Part shown: piece after piece, positions 54,140-64,000 of the stretch
Numbering within the stretch: position 1 is the first letter of the stretch
Layout of the letters: the number at the start of each line of letters is the position of its first letter
Source: Macrosoma leucophasiata
Taxonomy: Eukaryota > Arthropoda > Insecta > Lepidoptera > Hedylidae
Assembly (NCBI GenBank): GCA_036365455.1
Contig: JAWQUS010000027.1
Span: forward strand, 19,208,501 to 19,272,500
Direction of reading: 5' to 3'
Length of the DNA: 64,000 bases
Program-made: the position numbers and the translations under genes
Notes under the pieces: generated by a model
The model's input: only the letters and a program-made list of their open reading frames with translations
What the model was told of the DNA's origin: nothing
Databases searched by the model: none

Positions 54140-54640
54140 GCGCGCATGGCCCCGCGGCTGGTACATCATCTGTAATGCCCGGTTCCTATAACGAACGGAT
54201 CGTCATAGTATAATAGCTACAAAACGTTTCTATCGTACCAGCAACGGGTTGTTCTGAGTGTTCCACAATGTTTTTAACTCCCCTACGAGTGACGGACAGT
54301 TAACAGTTCTAACTTTACTGGTGGCCCTCTGCTCGGTTAAGCACTACGGGCGCGGTCGGGTAGTGTGATGAGTGACCGCTAGTGGCAAATTAAAATGCGC
54401 GTTTCCGTGCTTCGGAGGGCACGTTAAGCCGTTGGTACCGGTTGCTATCGATAGATAGCAGTCGTTAAACCTTGTCGGTGGCCTTATGGGCGGTTTGAAA
54501 ACATCCGACAGCGGGTTGGTCACTAATCCGTAACTCCACCAACCCGCATTGGAGCAGCGTGGTGGAGTACGCTCCAGACCTCCCCCCAAAAAGGGGAGAG
54601 ACTCGTGCCCAGCAGTGGGATGTATAATGGGTTGCCATTA
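54140..54640 (+). mobile_element. SINE-5S copy 2, interrupted in its head
   Basis: The first 23 nt (GCGCGCATGGCCCCGCGGCTGG) at 54140-54162 are parted from the rest, which resumes at about 54338 (GGTTAAGCACTACGGGCGCGG), by about 175 bp of unrelated sequence. The body and tail, CCCAGCAGTGGGATGTATAAT and TTATT repeats, are complete. Confidence 0.7.
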
Positions 54641-54879
54641 TTATTTATTATATTGTTTTATCTAGTAGTTCTCAAAAATAGTGGAATATAAAATACACTA
54701 ACATCGATTCATACAGATTATAGACACGCAAACAAACAATTAGGTTAATCACCTGATAGAATTTCAAGAAGTTCTGGAAAAGCCTAACCTCAATTCATTT
54801 TTTATATAAGAAAAACATAACTAACCTACTCCCTGTATGTTCCTTATAGATAGTTAAATATTATTCAAACAAGCGTTTA

Positions 54880-55575
54880 ATATTGAAGCATACCTATCAT
54901 ATACCTTAGACACAGTTTTTTCCCCCGTCTAGACCAAGCCATTCATGATTGACTAGTGGTAGAGCTGCAATGACGGAGCTCGCGGGCGTAGGCACTACCG
55001 CATTACCTTATCAACATGTCCGCTAAATGGTAGTGTTCATCACTATCGCGTTCCGGTCAGGTACAGCCTTGTAATTTCCGGCACAGAGGCATAACACCTT
55101 AGGCCTCAGGAGTGGTAACGCATCTGCATTTTGACCTTTGTCTTTGTGAGGGTGTCTATAGGCTGCAGTCATCACTTAACATCAATGTGAACTGCATTCT
55201 TGTTTGCTACTTCCACTACATAAAAAAAATTTAACATTCATTTAATTGAGCCGTGTAATGAAGCGCACCTATCAAATACATTGGACACAGTTTTATCCAG
55301 TTTCATCTAGACCATGCCATTCATGATTGACTAGTGGTAGAGCTCCAGTGACGGAGCTCGGGGGAGTAGGCACCACCGCATTACCTAATCAACATATAGT
55401 GTTCAGCACAATCGCGTTCCGGTCAATGTATAGCCCTGTAAGTTCCGGCACAAAGCCAGAATATCTTAGGCCTTATGAGTGGCAACTCATCTACACTGCA
55501 ATCTCTGGTTTCATGTAGATGTTTATAGGCCACAATATTACTTACCATCAATGTAAATTGTACGTTTGTTCATAG
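54880..55575 (+). repeat. Tandem duplication holding two SINE-A copies
   Basis: SINE-A copies at 54952-55229 and 55330-55575 each follow the same 60-bp flank (ACCTATCAnATACnTTnGACACAG to ATTCATGATTG). The period is about 375-378 bp. Copying therefore involved flank plus SINE, not two insertions. Confidence 0.75.
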
Positions 55576-55578
55576 AAC

Positions 55579-55912
55579 TACCTCAGTATCCTAGTGGTAG
55601 ACCACTACTACTACGCTGGGATCCTGGGTTCGATTCCCGGGTCGGGGGCTATCAGAGATAATGGTCTAAAATCCTTTATCTCTGATTCTATAGCGATTTT
55701 TCCATTTTTTGGAAATATCAATTTATCTCTAAGTTTTATAATGTGTCCGGAGGTGTCACCAGGCTCGCCAGCTCGGCGTTACCAGGTGGTGGCTCGCAAC
55801 CGGTTACTTGCATGGGCCAAAACGTAACCGGCGAATCGTGGGTGTTTGCATGTATGCTAGAATGCATGCATTTACCTCTGCCTACCCCTTAGGGGGTTAC
55901 AGGCGTAGAGTC
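55579..55912 (+). mobile_element. SINE-T, full length variant
   Basis: Head has AGTATCCTAGTGGTAGACC with an intact B box and an extra block (GGCGTTACCAGGTGGTGGC) near 55778 compared with the other copies. Confidence 0.8.
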
Positions 55913-56508
55913 AAAGAGAAAAAAACCTGCTCATCATAAACATAACCATTCACTTCACAGTTCTAAGTGCAGGCACTACTGAGAAGAACTCCGCTACTGA
56001 ACCATCTCAATATGTTGCTCTTTTTTCCAATATCCTTAGATGAAATATAAATGGATATAGTAGTACTCCGAACTAACTTCTACTTGATTATATCTATAGT
56101 TTCTTTTCTTTAGAAACACCCAAGAAAGTTCTGACTACCAAACAATCTGAATTAATACCATATAAGATATCGAAAACAACATAGGGGAGATAGCTTATTA
56201 GGTGGCTTATTTATATCCCTCATACTTCTAAATATAACGATGTATCATATTATCTTATTAAATGGAAAATAAGATCAAAGAGTTTGTTTGGGAAACGTGA
56301 GTATCTTGTTATTTTAGCGGCTCAGCAATATTTTTTATTTCTGTAGATAACTTCAATAATAGTTATCCTTCTTTTTAATTATAATTTATTTGTTTTTAGT
56401 TTAGTATGCAGTTGAGAGCGATGTTCAATTTTAAGGAAAACTTTGGTTTCGGGTCGAATTTGAACTCTCTTTCTCTGCTCTTTCTATCAACTGAGTTACT
56501 GAAGGTCA
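55913..56508. other. Intron sequence without features
   Basis: A degraded tRNA-like or SINE trace may lie at 56450-56510 (GGGTCGAATTTGAACTC, AACTGAGTTACTGAAGG). Confidence 0.4.
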
Positions 56509-56872
56509 CATAAAATAATAATAATAATAGCAGCCCATTATACGTCCCACTGCTGGGCACGAGTCTCTCCCCTTTTTGGGGGAGGCCTGGAGCTTACTAC
56601 ACCACGATGTTCCAATGCGGGTTGGTGGAGATACGGGTTAGTGGCCTACCCGCTGTCGGATGTTTTCAAACCATAAGCCCTGCGACAAGGTTCAAAGACT
56701 GCTATCTATCGATAGCAACCGGGACCGACGCCTGAACGTGCCCTCCGAATCACGGAAACGCGTATTTTAATTTGCCACTAGCGGTCACCCATCACACACC
56801 CGACCGCGCCCGTATTGCTTAACCGAGTAGATCGCTTACGATCTACACCAGCCGCGGGGCCATGCGCGCCTT
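56509..56872 (-). mobile_element. SINE-5S copy 3, best preserved
   Basis: Read on the - strand: GCGCGCATGGCCCCGCGGCTG, then GATCTACTCGGTTAAGCAAT, ACGGGCGCGGTCGGGTGTG and TGATGGGTGACCGCTAGTGG. These line up in order with 5S rRNA from its TTAAGCA box A through CGGGCGCGGT to GATGGGGGACCGCT (box C). It ends in a TTATTA tail. Confidence 0.75.
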
Positions 56873-57309
56873 AGGAAGGCCACATCCGACTATTGAATTC
56901 TATTTACCTATTTACAAATTCAGACAAACATTTATCCACTACGACTTCACAAACTAAATAGCTTTTGGTGACCGCCTTAAATGTTTGAGAATTTTTGAGA
57001 TTCCTCTATCTGAAACTATATACAAGAAGTTTCTGTGCTAAATTTAGTTTCATTTTAATTAAAACAAGGTCGTAGAATCATAAGGTGTTTAACGGCCAAA
57101 AACGAAATCACCCGATTTTATAAATAATAACATTGGGCTAAGGCTTGCATTGTCCATTGATCCTTTTCATTTTTTCTTTACTTTCGTGTATATTTGCATG
57201 AAACCATGTATTTGCCCATTTTGCCCCTAGGTCTTCAAGAAATAGTTGAAAAGTTCCGTTTCAGATGAGGTAATGTTGCCTTCATCTCCAGACTCCATTA
57301 TTGAATCTT

Positions 57310-57535
57310 TACCGCACCGCGGACACTCCGCCAAAATTGCATACTAACGCTTAATTTGGTCTCTTTTACACAGACTTCAATCAGTGACGTGTATTTACAC
57401 GTGCACCTATGTGCGTAGCATGTACAAAATACCAACCGTCGCCCATAAGAGGGGAGGAGGTTGGATGATGCGAAGAAATCGGGCGGGACGTCGAAGTGTC
57501 CATTCTATACGTAGTATTATTACATATTCTCTTTC
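57310..57535 (+). repeat. REP-E copy in tolloid-gene intron
   Basis: ACCGCACCGCGGACACTCCGC to GTAGTATTATTACATATTCTC; single internal unit, without the CTAGT end. Confidence 0.7.
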
Positions 57536-57581
57536 TCTACTTTAAAACTGACTTCTAGCTTATATTAACTTACCAAACTTG

Positions 57582-57736
57582 CCCCCTTATTCATAAACGT
57601 ATTTTAGCTAAAGTGTTGCTAATTGCTCCTTAGTGTTTTTCTGTCCTGCACATTTGACAATGCAACTGACAGAGACAAAGCATTCTATAGCTACGCTACC
57701 CATAACGTGTCTAATGTACGTTTATTAATAAGGGGG
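57582..57736. mobile_element. TIR element beginning CCCCCTTATTCATAAACGT
   Basis: Inverted ends of about 19 bp around CTGCACATTTGACAATGCAAC and AAAGCATTCTATAGCTA. A second copy near 39490-39835 is split by a LINE 3' end. Confidence 0.65.
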
Positions 57737-58253
57737 TAAATCTTTAAGACCTTTATGTATCTACTTAGTTCGCAAATAAATAACTTAGAAATTCTATAGG
57801 CTCTGTCTATAGAAAGCCACAACTTCTAAACCAAATTGGGTAACTTTTTAATATTGGGTAAATGTAACACGTTGATAAAATTCGGAACCTCAATGTCAAT
57901 GCCTGATTACCGAAATATTAATTTCCATTGTTTTGTTATTCCAATGTATTTCGACCCGACCCAATAAGATAAACTACGTGAAAATAATTTGCATATATTA
58001 TTTTAAAACATTTATTATTATCACATGACTCACGACAAATAATAAGGGTATCAATAATATTCTATATATTATTTATGTTCTTTACCAATTACTTCAAAAT
58101 CGCTTCACCAATCGAATGATTACCTCGAAATAGTCCCAAAGAAAAAAAATGTAACCGGGAAGGTATGTGTCGCCCATAATTTCCGGTACATAGGTATGCA
58201 AAACAGCTTGTTGAGCCTCACGCATTTTGACTCAGTTATAGAGTTTGTATAGT

Positions 58254-58438
58254 CACAGTACAAATATGAACAGTATGGAAACTACGTACAAAACATTCGA
58301 AATGGCACACGCACACAAACATGCGCATCGACAAGCTGTTCTCGCGGTGATGCAGTAGCGAGTCACTCGCTACTCGAGCGTCGATGCGCGTTTCGAACAA
58401 TTTGTACGTAGTTTCCATACTGCTCATATTTGTACTGT
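58254..58438. mobile_element. hAT-like MITE copy 1
   Basis: Inverted ends of about 37 bp starting CACAGTACAAATATGAACAG. TGTATAGT lies on both sides (58246-58253 and 58439-58446), an 8-bp duplication as made by hAT transposases. Confidence 0.8.
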
Positions 58439-58913
58439 TGTATAGTTAAAAGACTTGTAGTATTAGGGCGTGTAGAGTTAGAAACTTGACTCTACATGAG
58501 ACCTCATAACTGGCCTCGTCCTAGCAATATTTTACATGAAACATTTTTTTCGTGATTTTAAAATGTCTTGTTTTTTATGTTGATATTTACAGGCTATATA
58601 ATTCATGTTATTTATTAATTTATTATTACTTATAAGGAATGTGAGCACTATATTTGTATATCATTTCATGGCATAAAAATAGTTCATATCGATACTGCGA
58701 ATAGTGATGTCCTTTTGCCTAGATAATAATATTATTATTGTAAATATATATGTATTGCAATCGCTGAAACACCTGTCCAGTATTAGGTATTAGTTGCGAC
58801 GGTTAAGGCTTAAGAGGCTTATGGAAGTTACCTTAGGAGCTGGGTCTTAAGTGATTTGAAGTTCCAATACTGATGTCTTGGGTAAATAAAGATAATTTTA
58901 TAAAAATATATTA

Positions 58914-59218
58914 ACTGCCTCGGTAGCCAAGTGGTAGCAGGCCACTACTACTACGCTGATGTCCTGGGTTCGATTCCCGGGTAGGGGTTTTCAAAGATAA
59001 TGGTGTAAAAGTCCTTTATCTCTGGTTCTATTGGGATATTTCCATTTTCTGGAAATTTCCCAGTACCTCGAAGTTTGGTAATGTGCCGGTAGATGTCAAC
59101 AGGCTCGCCACCTGTTACATGGGCCAAAAACGTAACCGGCGAATCGTGGGTGTTTGCATGTATGCTTGAATGCATGCATTTACCTCTACCTACGGGAATT
59201 AAAGGCGTGAAGTTACAT
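58914..59218 (+). mobile_element. SINE-T, full length
   Basis: Intact A and B boxes and body; the 3' hairpin-like CCTACCCCTTCGGGG segment is shortened to CCTACGGG. Confidence 0.8.
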
Positions 59219-59353
59219 TGTATAAATATATTTGTTTCCAATTGAAGAATATACAATTATGGCACAACTTAAAATCAATCGTGTTATTATCGGATATAAA
59301 AGTACAACTAGAAACTGTGGGTGTAGGTATGGATACACATTTTTGCTTTCCTC

Positions 59354-59498
59354 TTAGTGTGAGATTCACAGACCGCACTACGACCTTACTTTGAGCAAAG
59401 TATGCTTTGAACTGTCAGAAATGTATGGGTTCTGACAGTTCGAAGCGTACTTTGCTCGAAAGTAAAGTCGTAGTGCGGTCTGTGAATCTCGCCCTTAG
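59354..59498. mobile_element. Foldback MITE with long arms
   Basis: Arms of about 60 bp (GAGATTCACAGACCGCACTA on each side in inverted form) around a 20-bp centre. A single copy in this window. Confidence 0.7.
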
Positions 59499-59687
59499 AC
59501 GTATCATCATAAAACATACATGCTTAGCTGTTAAATATAATTATGCTAGTAGACAAAGTCGTTATTTATATTATAATTATACATACTTCGCTTAAAGAAA
59601 AATTGTTACATTAATTAAATTGACACATTTATTACTTAACTATATTTGTCAAAAAAAAAACAATTTGAGAGTGGAAGGGATGAAGCG

Positions 59688-59826
59688 CCCTAACGCACTA
59701 GCGGTTAGCCGCGGGAACGGGTAACCGCGCGGCTTATGTATAGTGCCTACAATAACAGGCGTGTAAAATCGGTAAACCGCGCGGCTATCTTCTCCCGCGG
59801 CTAACCGCTAGTGCGTTAGGGCGCTA
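59688..59826. mobile_element. MITE with 31-bp perfect terminal inverted repeats
   Basis: Ends begin AGCGCCCTAACGCACTAGCG and are perfect over about 31 bp. The centre carries a second GC-rich inverted pair (AACCGCGCGGCT). An older relative is at about 50253-50440. Confidence 0.75.
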
Positions 59827-60240
59827 AGAGCTACTATTTAATAGTAATTCTTAGCGAAGGGATAGCGCTGAGCTAAAGTCAACTACTTAGGTACAAATTT
59901 TCAATCACCAATAACATTATAGCTCTTTGCTTCCACAAACATCATTGATTATTTTATTATCAATCATTATTATCATCATTTATGCATATTTTCCTATTGC
60001 CTTTTGCCCTATTTATCCGCTTAGTGCCTCTTCAGCATACCTGTATTAATTTTTATTGTAAATGTTAAGTTTTTTTTATGTCATTATTAGTTTTACTAGT
60101 ACCTATATTGTTACATAGCTTTAACTTTAATTTAGTACACCCTGCTTCTTCATTTATTATCCTTTACCAGGTTGCCTGGAAGAAATCGCTGCCTGAGCGA
60201 TAAGGCCGCCCACTGTACCTTTTTCTGTAATTTCTGTTTT

Positions 60241-60288
60241 TTTTTAATGTATTTCCTGTTTACCAGTAAACAGGAAATACATTAAAAA
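60241..60288. repeat. 23-bp perfect hairpin before exon D
   Basis: 60241-60263 pairs with 60266-60288 without a mismatch, leaving a 2-nt centre. It ends 52 nt before the exon D acceptor. Confidence 0.9.
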
Positions 60289-60340
60289 GTATTATAAAGA
60301 ATATATTATTATTATTATTCTTATAAAATGTTTTCAACAG

Positions 60341-60564
60341 GAACACAGCAGGCATCGATCAGTTCGGGCAGCCACTAACAGAAAGGAAAGGATTTGGGAG
60401 AATGGTGTGATCCCCTACGAGATCGACGGCAACTTCAGTGGCGCTCACAAGTCCCTCTTCAAACAAGCTATGAGGCACTGGGAGAACTTTACCTGTGTCA
60501 AATTCGTGGAACGAGACCCTGATCTGCATCAGAATTACATCGTGTTCACTGAGCGGCCTTGCGG
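60341..60564 (+). CDS. tok: Tolloid/tolkin-family protease, furin site and start of astacin domain
   Basis: Coding exon between TTTTCAACAG and TGCGG|GTTAGT; 74 codons plus two bases (phase 2). Residues 6-9 are RSVR, the expected proprotein-convertase cleavage site. The mature zinc metalloprotease then begins [10 protein letters not shown], followed by [21 protein letters not shown] and ENDING motif VFTERPCG. These are hallmark sequences of the BMP1/tolloid astacin domain, whose members release BMP ligands from Sog/chordin and process matrix proteins outside the cell. The HExxHxxGxxH zinc site should be in the next exon, which is not in this window. This exon identifies the gene; tolloid versus tolkin is less certain. 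Confidence 0.96.
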
Positions 60565-61481
60565 GTTAGTAACATTAAATTTATTGTGATTGTTTCGATG
60601 CAGAGGATGATCCGTTAAATCTATAATGAGTACTTGTATGCAAGCAAATTCAAACTCAAATATAAATTTTGAGAAATATAAAAACACACACACGGACAAC
60701 ATTTCGAAAGGGATATAAAATATATTTAAATATAATATTAAAAGCCTTTCTTTGATATCAAATTAATTTAAATTCCAATATAAATCTGCTTCTAAGTACC
60801 TATGTAATAATATATAATTATTTTATTAAGTACTTCAAGAAGACTTGCTGAAACTAATTGAATGAACGAATTAACAATCGCGTCCACTTTCCGCATTTCG
60901 ACAAAGAAAAAGGAAGATTGCTTCAATAATCTCATAATAACAGAGAATCCTAATGGCGTAATATACTCAAGAGACAATTGTAATGGCCCATCATCATGCG
61001 TGACCAAAATAATGGGCGTAATTTGTTTAACCTCATCATTGGGTTCAGGAGATTAACCTTTGTTTTTGTCCCTCAAAAGATTTATATAAGTGTAGTAGGT
61101 GTTAGCCATTAGCGCACTACTAATGAACGCAATATCATAGTAAAACTGGGCTTAGCAAGTTTTGTGATTTTGAATTTGGCGTGCTTTGTGAACATGCGCA
61201 TTAATATTATGATTGGGCTTACTACTCTAGATATTTAGCCTTAATTCATTGGTCATGTGTCTTCGACTAAGTCTAGTTTTTATAGAACTCAATTTGTCCC
61301 CTAATGAACGTGCTTGTATATTCTACGCCGACAGATTTTGTTACTGAAGTAGAAATCAGATTGTTACCCCCAAAAGTTACTTAACATTTCTTACTTTTTG
61401 TAAGTATCAATGGATTGCGTCGGTCTGTTACCCTTTATCCAAAAACAAATGCCACTAATCCGGAGTGAGCTAGCGTATTGG

Positions 61482-61694
61482 CACAGTACAAATATGAACA
61501 GTATGGAAACTACGTACAAAACGTTCAAAATGGCACACTAACACAAACATGCGCATCGACGCTCGATGTAGCGAGTGACTCAGTACTGCAGCACCGTGAG
61601 AACCGTTTAGAGGCCTCGTCAATGCGCATGTTTGTGTGAGTGTGACGTATCAAGGTTTTGTACGTAGTTTCCGCACTGTTCATATTTGCACTGT
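61482..61694. mobile_element. hAT-like MITE copy 2
   Basis: Same ends as copy 1 with a longer, rearranged centre. Flanks CGTATTGG and GGTATTGG match at 7 of 8 bases. Confidence 0.78.
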
Positions 61695-61762
61695 GGTATT
61701 GGAATCAAGCATATATCATTGGAGTTCTTAATGAATGTAAATGCTACCAATAAAACTTAAAC

Positions 61763-61914
61763 CTAAGCTTGGTTTGCACCACGATATTTGTTAAAATTAT
61801 TGTTACATTTCACATCCTTCCCTAACTTTAACAGATTTCCATAAGTGAGAGAAGGATGTGAAATGTTACAATAACTTTAACTTTAACAAATATCGTGGTG
61901 CAACACAAGCTAAG
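61763..61914. mobile_element. Foldback MITE copy 2
   Basis: Same family as 26495-26643: AGCTTGGTTTGCACCACGATA to its reverse complement, with shared ACAGATTTC at the centre. Most sites of difference are single bases. Confidence 0.75.
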
Positions 61915-62224
61915 TGTCAATATTTTGATTATGTGTGTTTATTTTCACGTTTTGCGGTGTAGATAGAAAACGTGGGACGCCAAATATTTCGATTCTAACA
62001 CAAGTTGTCCTTATTTACTATAATTCATTATATTATTTAAACAGATGAATAAGATTGAGTAACTTCTTGACTCTCTATACTCGAAGCTCTATACGTGAAA
62101 ACATATTTATGTGACTCTCTGTTATTTATTCTTCTAACTTAAATATCTCATGTGCTGTTGGTTGTCCGAAGAAATATTTAAATAAACAAATTAAAATATT
62201 ACAAAATTCTAATGTTTTAAAACA

Positions 62225-64000
62225 CTTATGCATTGTCCGGTTATTTACTACTCCATCCCCTCAAAATTCCTTAGTTGGATTAATATCATCCCATAAGCTC
62301 TGGCCACGATGACGTCGTAAATCCGACAAGCTGGACGGATCGGCCGACTAATTGCAAAACTCCACCGTAATCCCAATCAGCTTCATTTAGAGAGATAATC
62401 GCTGTGCATTTCAGGCACGTAACAATCAATTATGTATAACACAAACATGATGTAGGTAGATATGTTAAGCAAACAGCGTGTCAGAATACATTGATTGCTC
62501 ATAACATTGCAGAGGTTATTGTAAAGCAAGATGTTTAGCGCTCTTTGCAAAATTTTACAGGGTGCAATTCGGACTTATAAAAAGTCAGCCATTTATCTGT
62601 ATAGTGTTATAATTCCGCTGGTAAACTTTAATAAAAAAAACTAGGAATGTTTTTTTATGTAATGGAAGTGGCAAACAAGCATGCAGTTCACATTGATGTT
62701 AAGTGATGACTGCGGCCTATAGACACCTACACAAAGACCAGAGGTCATAATGCAGATGCGTTACCACTCCTGAGGCCTAAGGTGTTATGCCTCTGTGCCC
62801 GAAATAACAGGGCCGTTACCACCTGACCGGAACACGATAGTGCTGAACACTACCATTTAGCGGCGAGTATATTAGGTAATGCGGCGGTGCCTACGCCCGC
62901 GAGGTCTGTCACTGGAGCTCTACCGCCAATAAATAATATTGTTTTCATAACCGATGTTCATTTTATAGTTCAAAAATACGTTTTACTTTTTCTATTTTAA
63001 CTAATCCATTCTGATGGGATAGACATTCCCTGGTTGGGGTAATATCGTCACATAAGCTCTAGGCCCCGATGATGTTACAAATCCGACAGTCGGATGAATC
63101 GGCCGACTAATCCCAATCCTCCAATCATCTTCGTTTGAAGAGATGCTGTGCATTTCAAGCACGTAACCATCGATCATGTTTGTGAAGGTAGATATGATAA
63201 ACAAACAGCTTGTCAGGATGGATTGATTGGTAACATAGCAGAGAGATTATTGGGATGCAATAGGTATGTTAGGCGCTCCAAACTTTTTATGTGAAACATC
63301 TATTGGGTATTAACCGGATCGTTGGCGTAGCGACGCTTGCCGTGGCTACGCTATACAAAGGTATATAATCGTAAATAGTCTACGAGTGAGTGTAAGATAT
63401 GTTTTTTCAGATGCATTTGCACATGATGTTTCACATCTGCCAGGCGTCCCGTGACGGCTCATTTTCTTGTTGCAGAGTTTATTCTAATTTTCTGAAAAGC
63501 AAACCATTTATCTTTCTGGTGTTTTAATTTCGCCACTGGAACTGTACCATTTTACTGTGTGTAAAAAGAAGGATAACATTTTTAACAACTTTATATTATA
63601 ATTCCAATTACGTTTTTCCTTAGATATTTTAACTATTCCATCCCCTTAACATTCCCTGGTTGGGATGATATCGACACATAGGTTCTGCCCAATGTCACTA
63701 AAATCCGACAGACGGACGAATCGGCCAACTAATTGCTTAACTTCGAAATTCCGATCAGCTTCATTTAGAGAGATGGTCGTTGTAAATTTCAGGCACGTAA
63801 CGGTCAATCAAATTGTTGTGTACAAGTATATATGTTAGATAATACTATTCATTTTATAATTCAAAGGTATTTTTATACTTTTCCCTTTTGTCTATTTTGA
63901 CTAATCCATCCACTCAACATTCCCTAGTTGGGATAATACTCTGGGTACGATGACGTCACAAATCCAATAGACGGACAAATCGGCCAACTAATTGCTTAAC
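62225..64000 (-). repeat. Four diverged repeat units at the end of the window
   Basis: Units near 62225-62600, 62955-63540, 63580-63840 and 63845-64000 share ATTCCCTnGTTGGGATAATATC, CACATAAGCTCTGG, AATCCGACAGACGGACGAATCGG, CCGACTAATTGC and TTTCAnGCACGTAAC. A SINE-A lies between the first two. The fourth is cut by the window edge. Confidence 0.75.
62650..62930 (-). mobile_element. SINE-A, full length, in tolloid-gene intron
   Basis: Poly-T and ATGTAATGGAAGTGGC tail at left, head GGAGCTCTACCGCCA at right. It separates the first and second intronic repeat units. Confidence 0.75.

Larger units (their letters stand above)
60565..64000 (+). other. Intron of the tolloid-family gene, running off the window
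   Basis: No further exon of the protease is visible: I looked for the zinc-site motif and later astacin residues without success. The stretch holds MITEs at 61482-61694 and 61763-61914, a SINE-A copy at 62650-62930 and four related diverged units from about 62230 to the window end. About 60600-61480 shows nothing I recognise. Confidence 0.7.

Noticed and set aside
63001..63204. Real small protein gene on the - strand
   Set aside because: The frame is not kept in the three related units nearby, so coding is not supported; kept only as a repeat finding.

Overview
The window reads as nuclear DNA of a moth or butterfly (Lepidoptera). The evidence is an AT-rich background, intron-bearing host exons with GT/AG borders, many insect retroelement families, and a Ty3/gypsy element of the CsRn1 type, the group that includes Kabuki and Yokozuna of the silkworm. 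Species and chromosome cannot be told from the sequence. No bacterial operon, CRISPR array or viral genome is present. Nearly all long open reading frames belong to transposable elements.

Host gene: four exons on the + strand (47920-48170, 48520-49088, 53305-53596, 60341-60564) join in phase and encode most of the propeptide and the first part of the astacin protease domain of a tolloid/tolkin (BMP1/TLD family) metalloprotease. The start of the gene lies upstream of 47920 and was not found. The rest of the protease domain and the CUB/EGF modules lie beyond 64000. The introns are full of repeats.

Main mobile-element structure: 8187-19417 is a full-length jockey-like LINE on the - strand, flanked by a 13-bp target duplication. 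A 5.2-kb CsRn1-type LTR retrotransposon (13495-18708, + strand) sits in its 5' UTR, flanked by a 4-bp duplication. The LTRs differ by one base in 636, so the LTR element is young. The LINE reading frames carry in-frame stops. A second LINE (43892-46548, + strand) is 5'-truncated but keeps an uninterrupted 855-codon RT/RNase H frame and sits inside another repeat. A decayed Helitron helicase lies at about 30491-31735 (-).

Dispersed repeat families named here: SINE-A (about 290 bp, head ACTGGTGGTAGAGCTCC, tail CATTACATAAAA, over 15 copies); SINE-T (tRNA-derived, about 320 bp); SINE-5S (head resembling 5S rRNA, 3 copies); REP-H (about 240 bp, from TCGTTAGTCTCGCTAAA to near CAGCTAGT, possibly a non-autonomous Helitron); REP-E (3 copies, one with an internal tandem expansion); LINE-C (3' end of an RT gene, 5 copies); a tRNA-like repeat with a 312-bp tandem period at 24.3-25.2 kb; and several foldback or TIR elements (MITEs).

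Layout: 1-8186 repeats only; 8187-19417 nested LINE/LTR element; 19418-30490 repeat clusters; 30491-31735 Helitron remnant; 31736-43891 SINEs and LINE 3' ends; 43892-46548 RT/RNase H LINE; 47920-64000 tolloid-family gene with repeat-rich introns.
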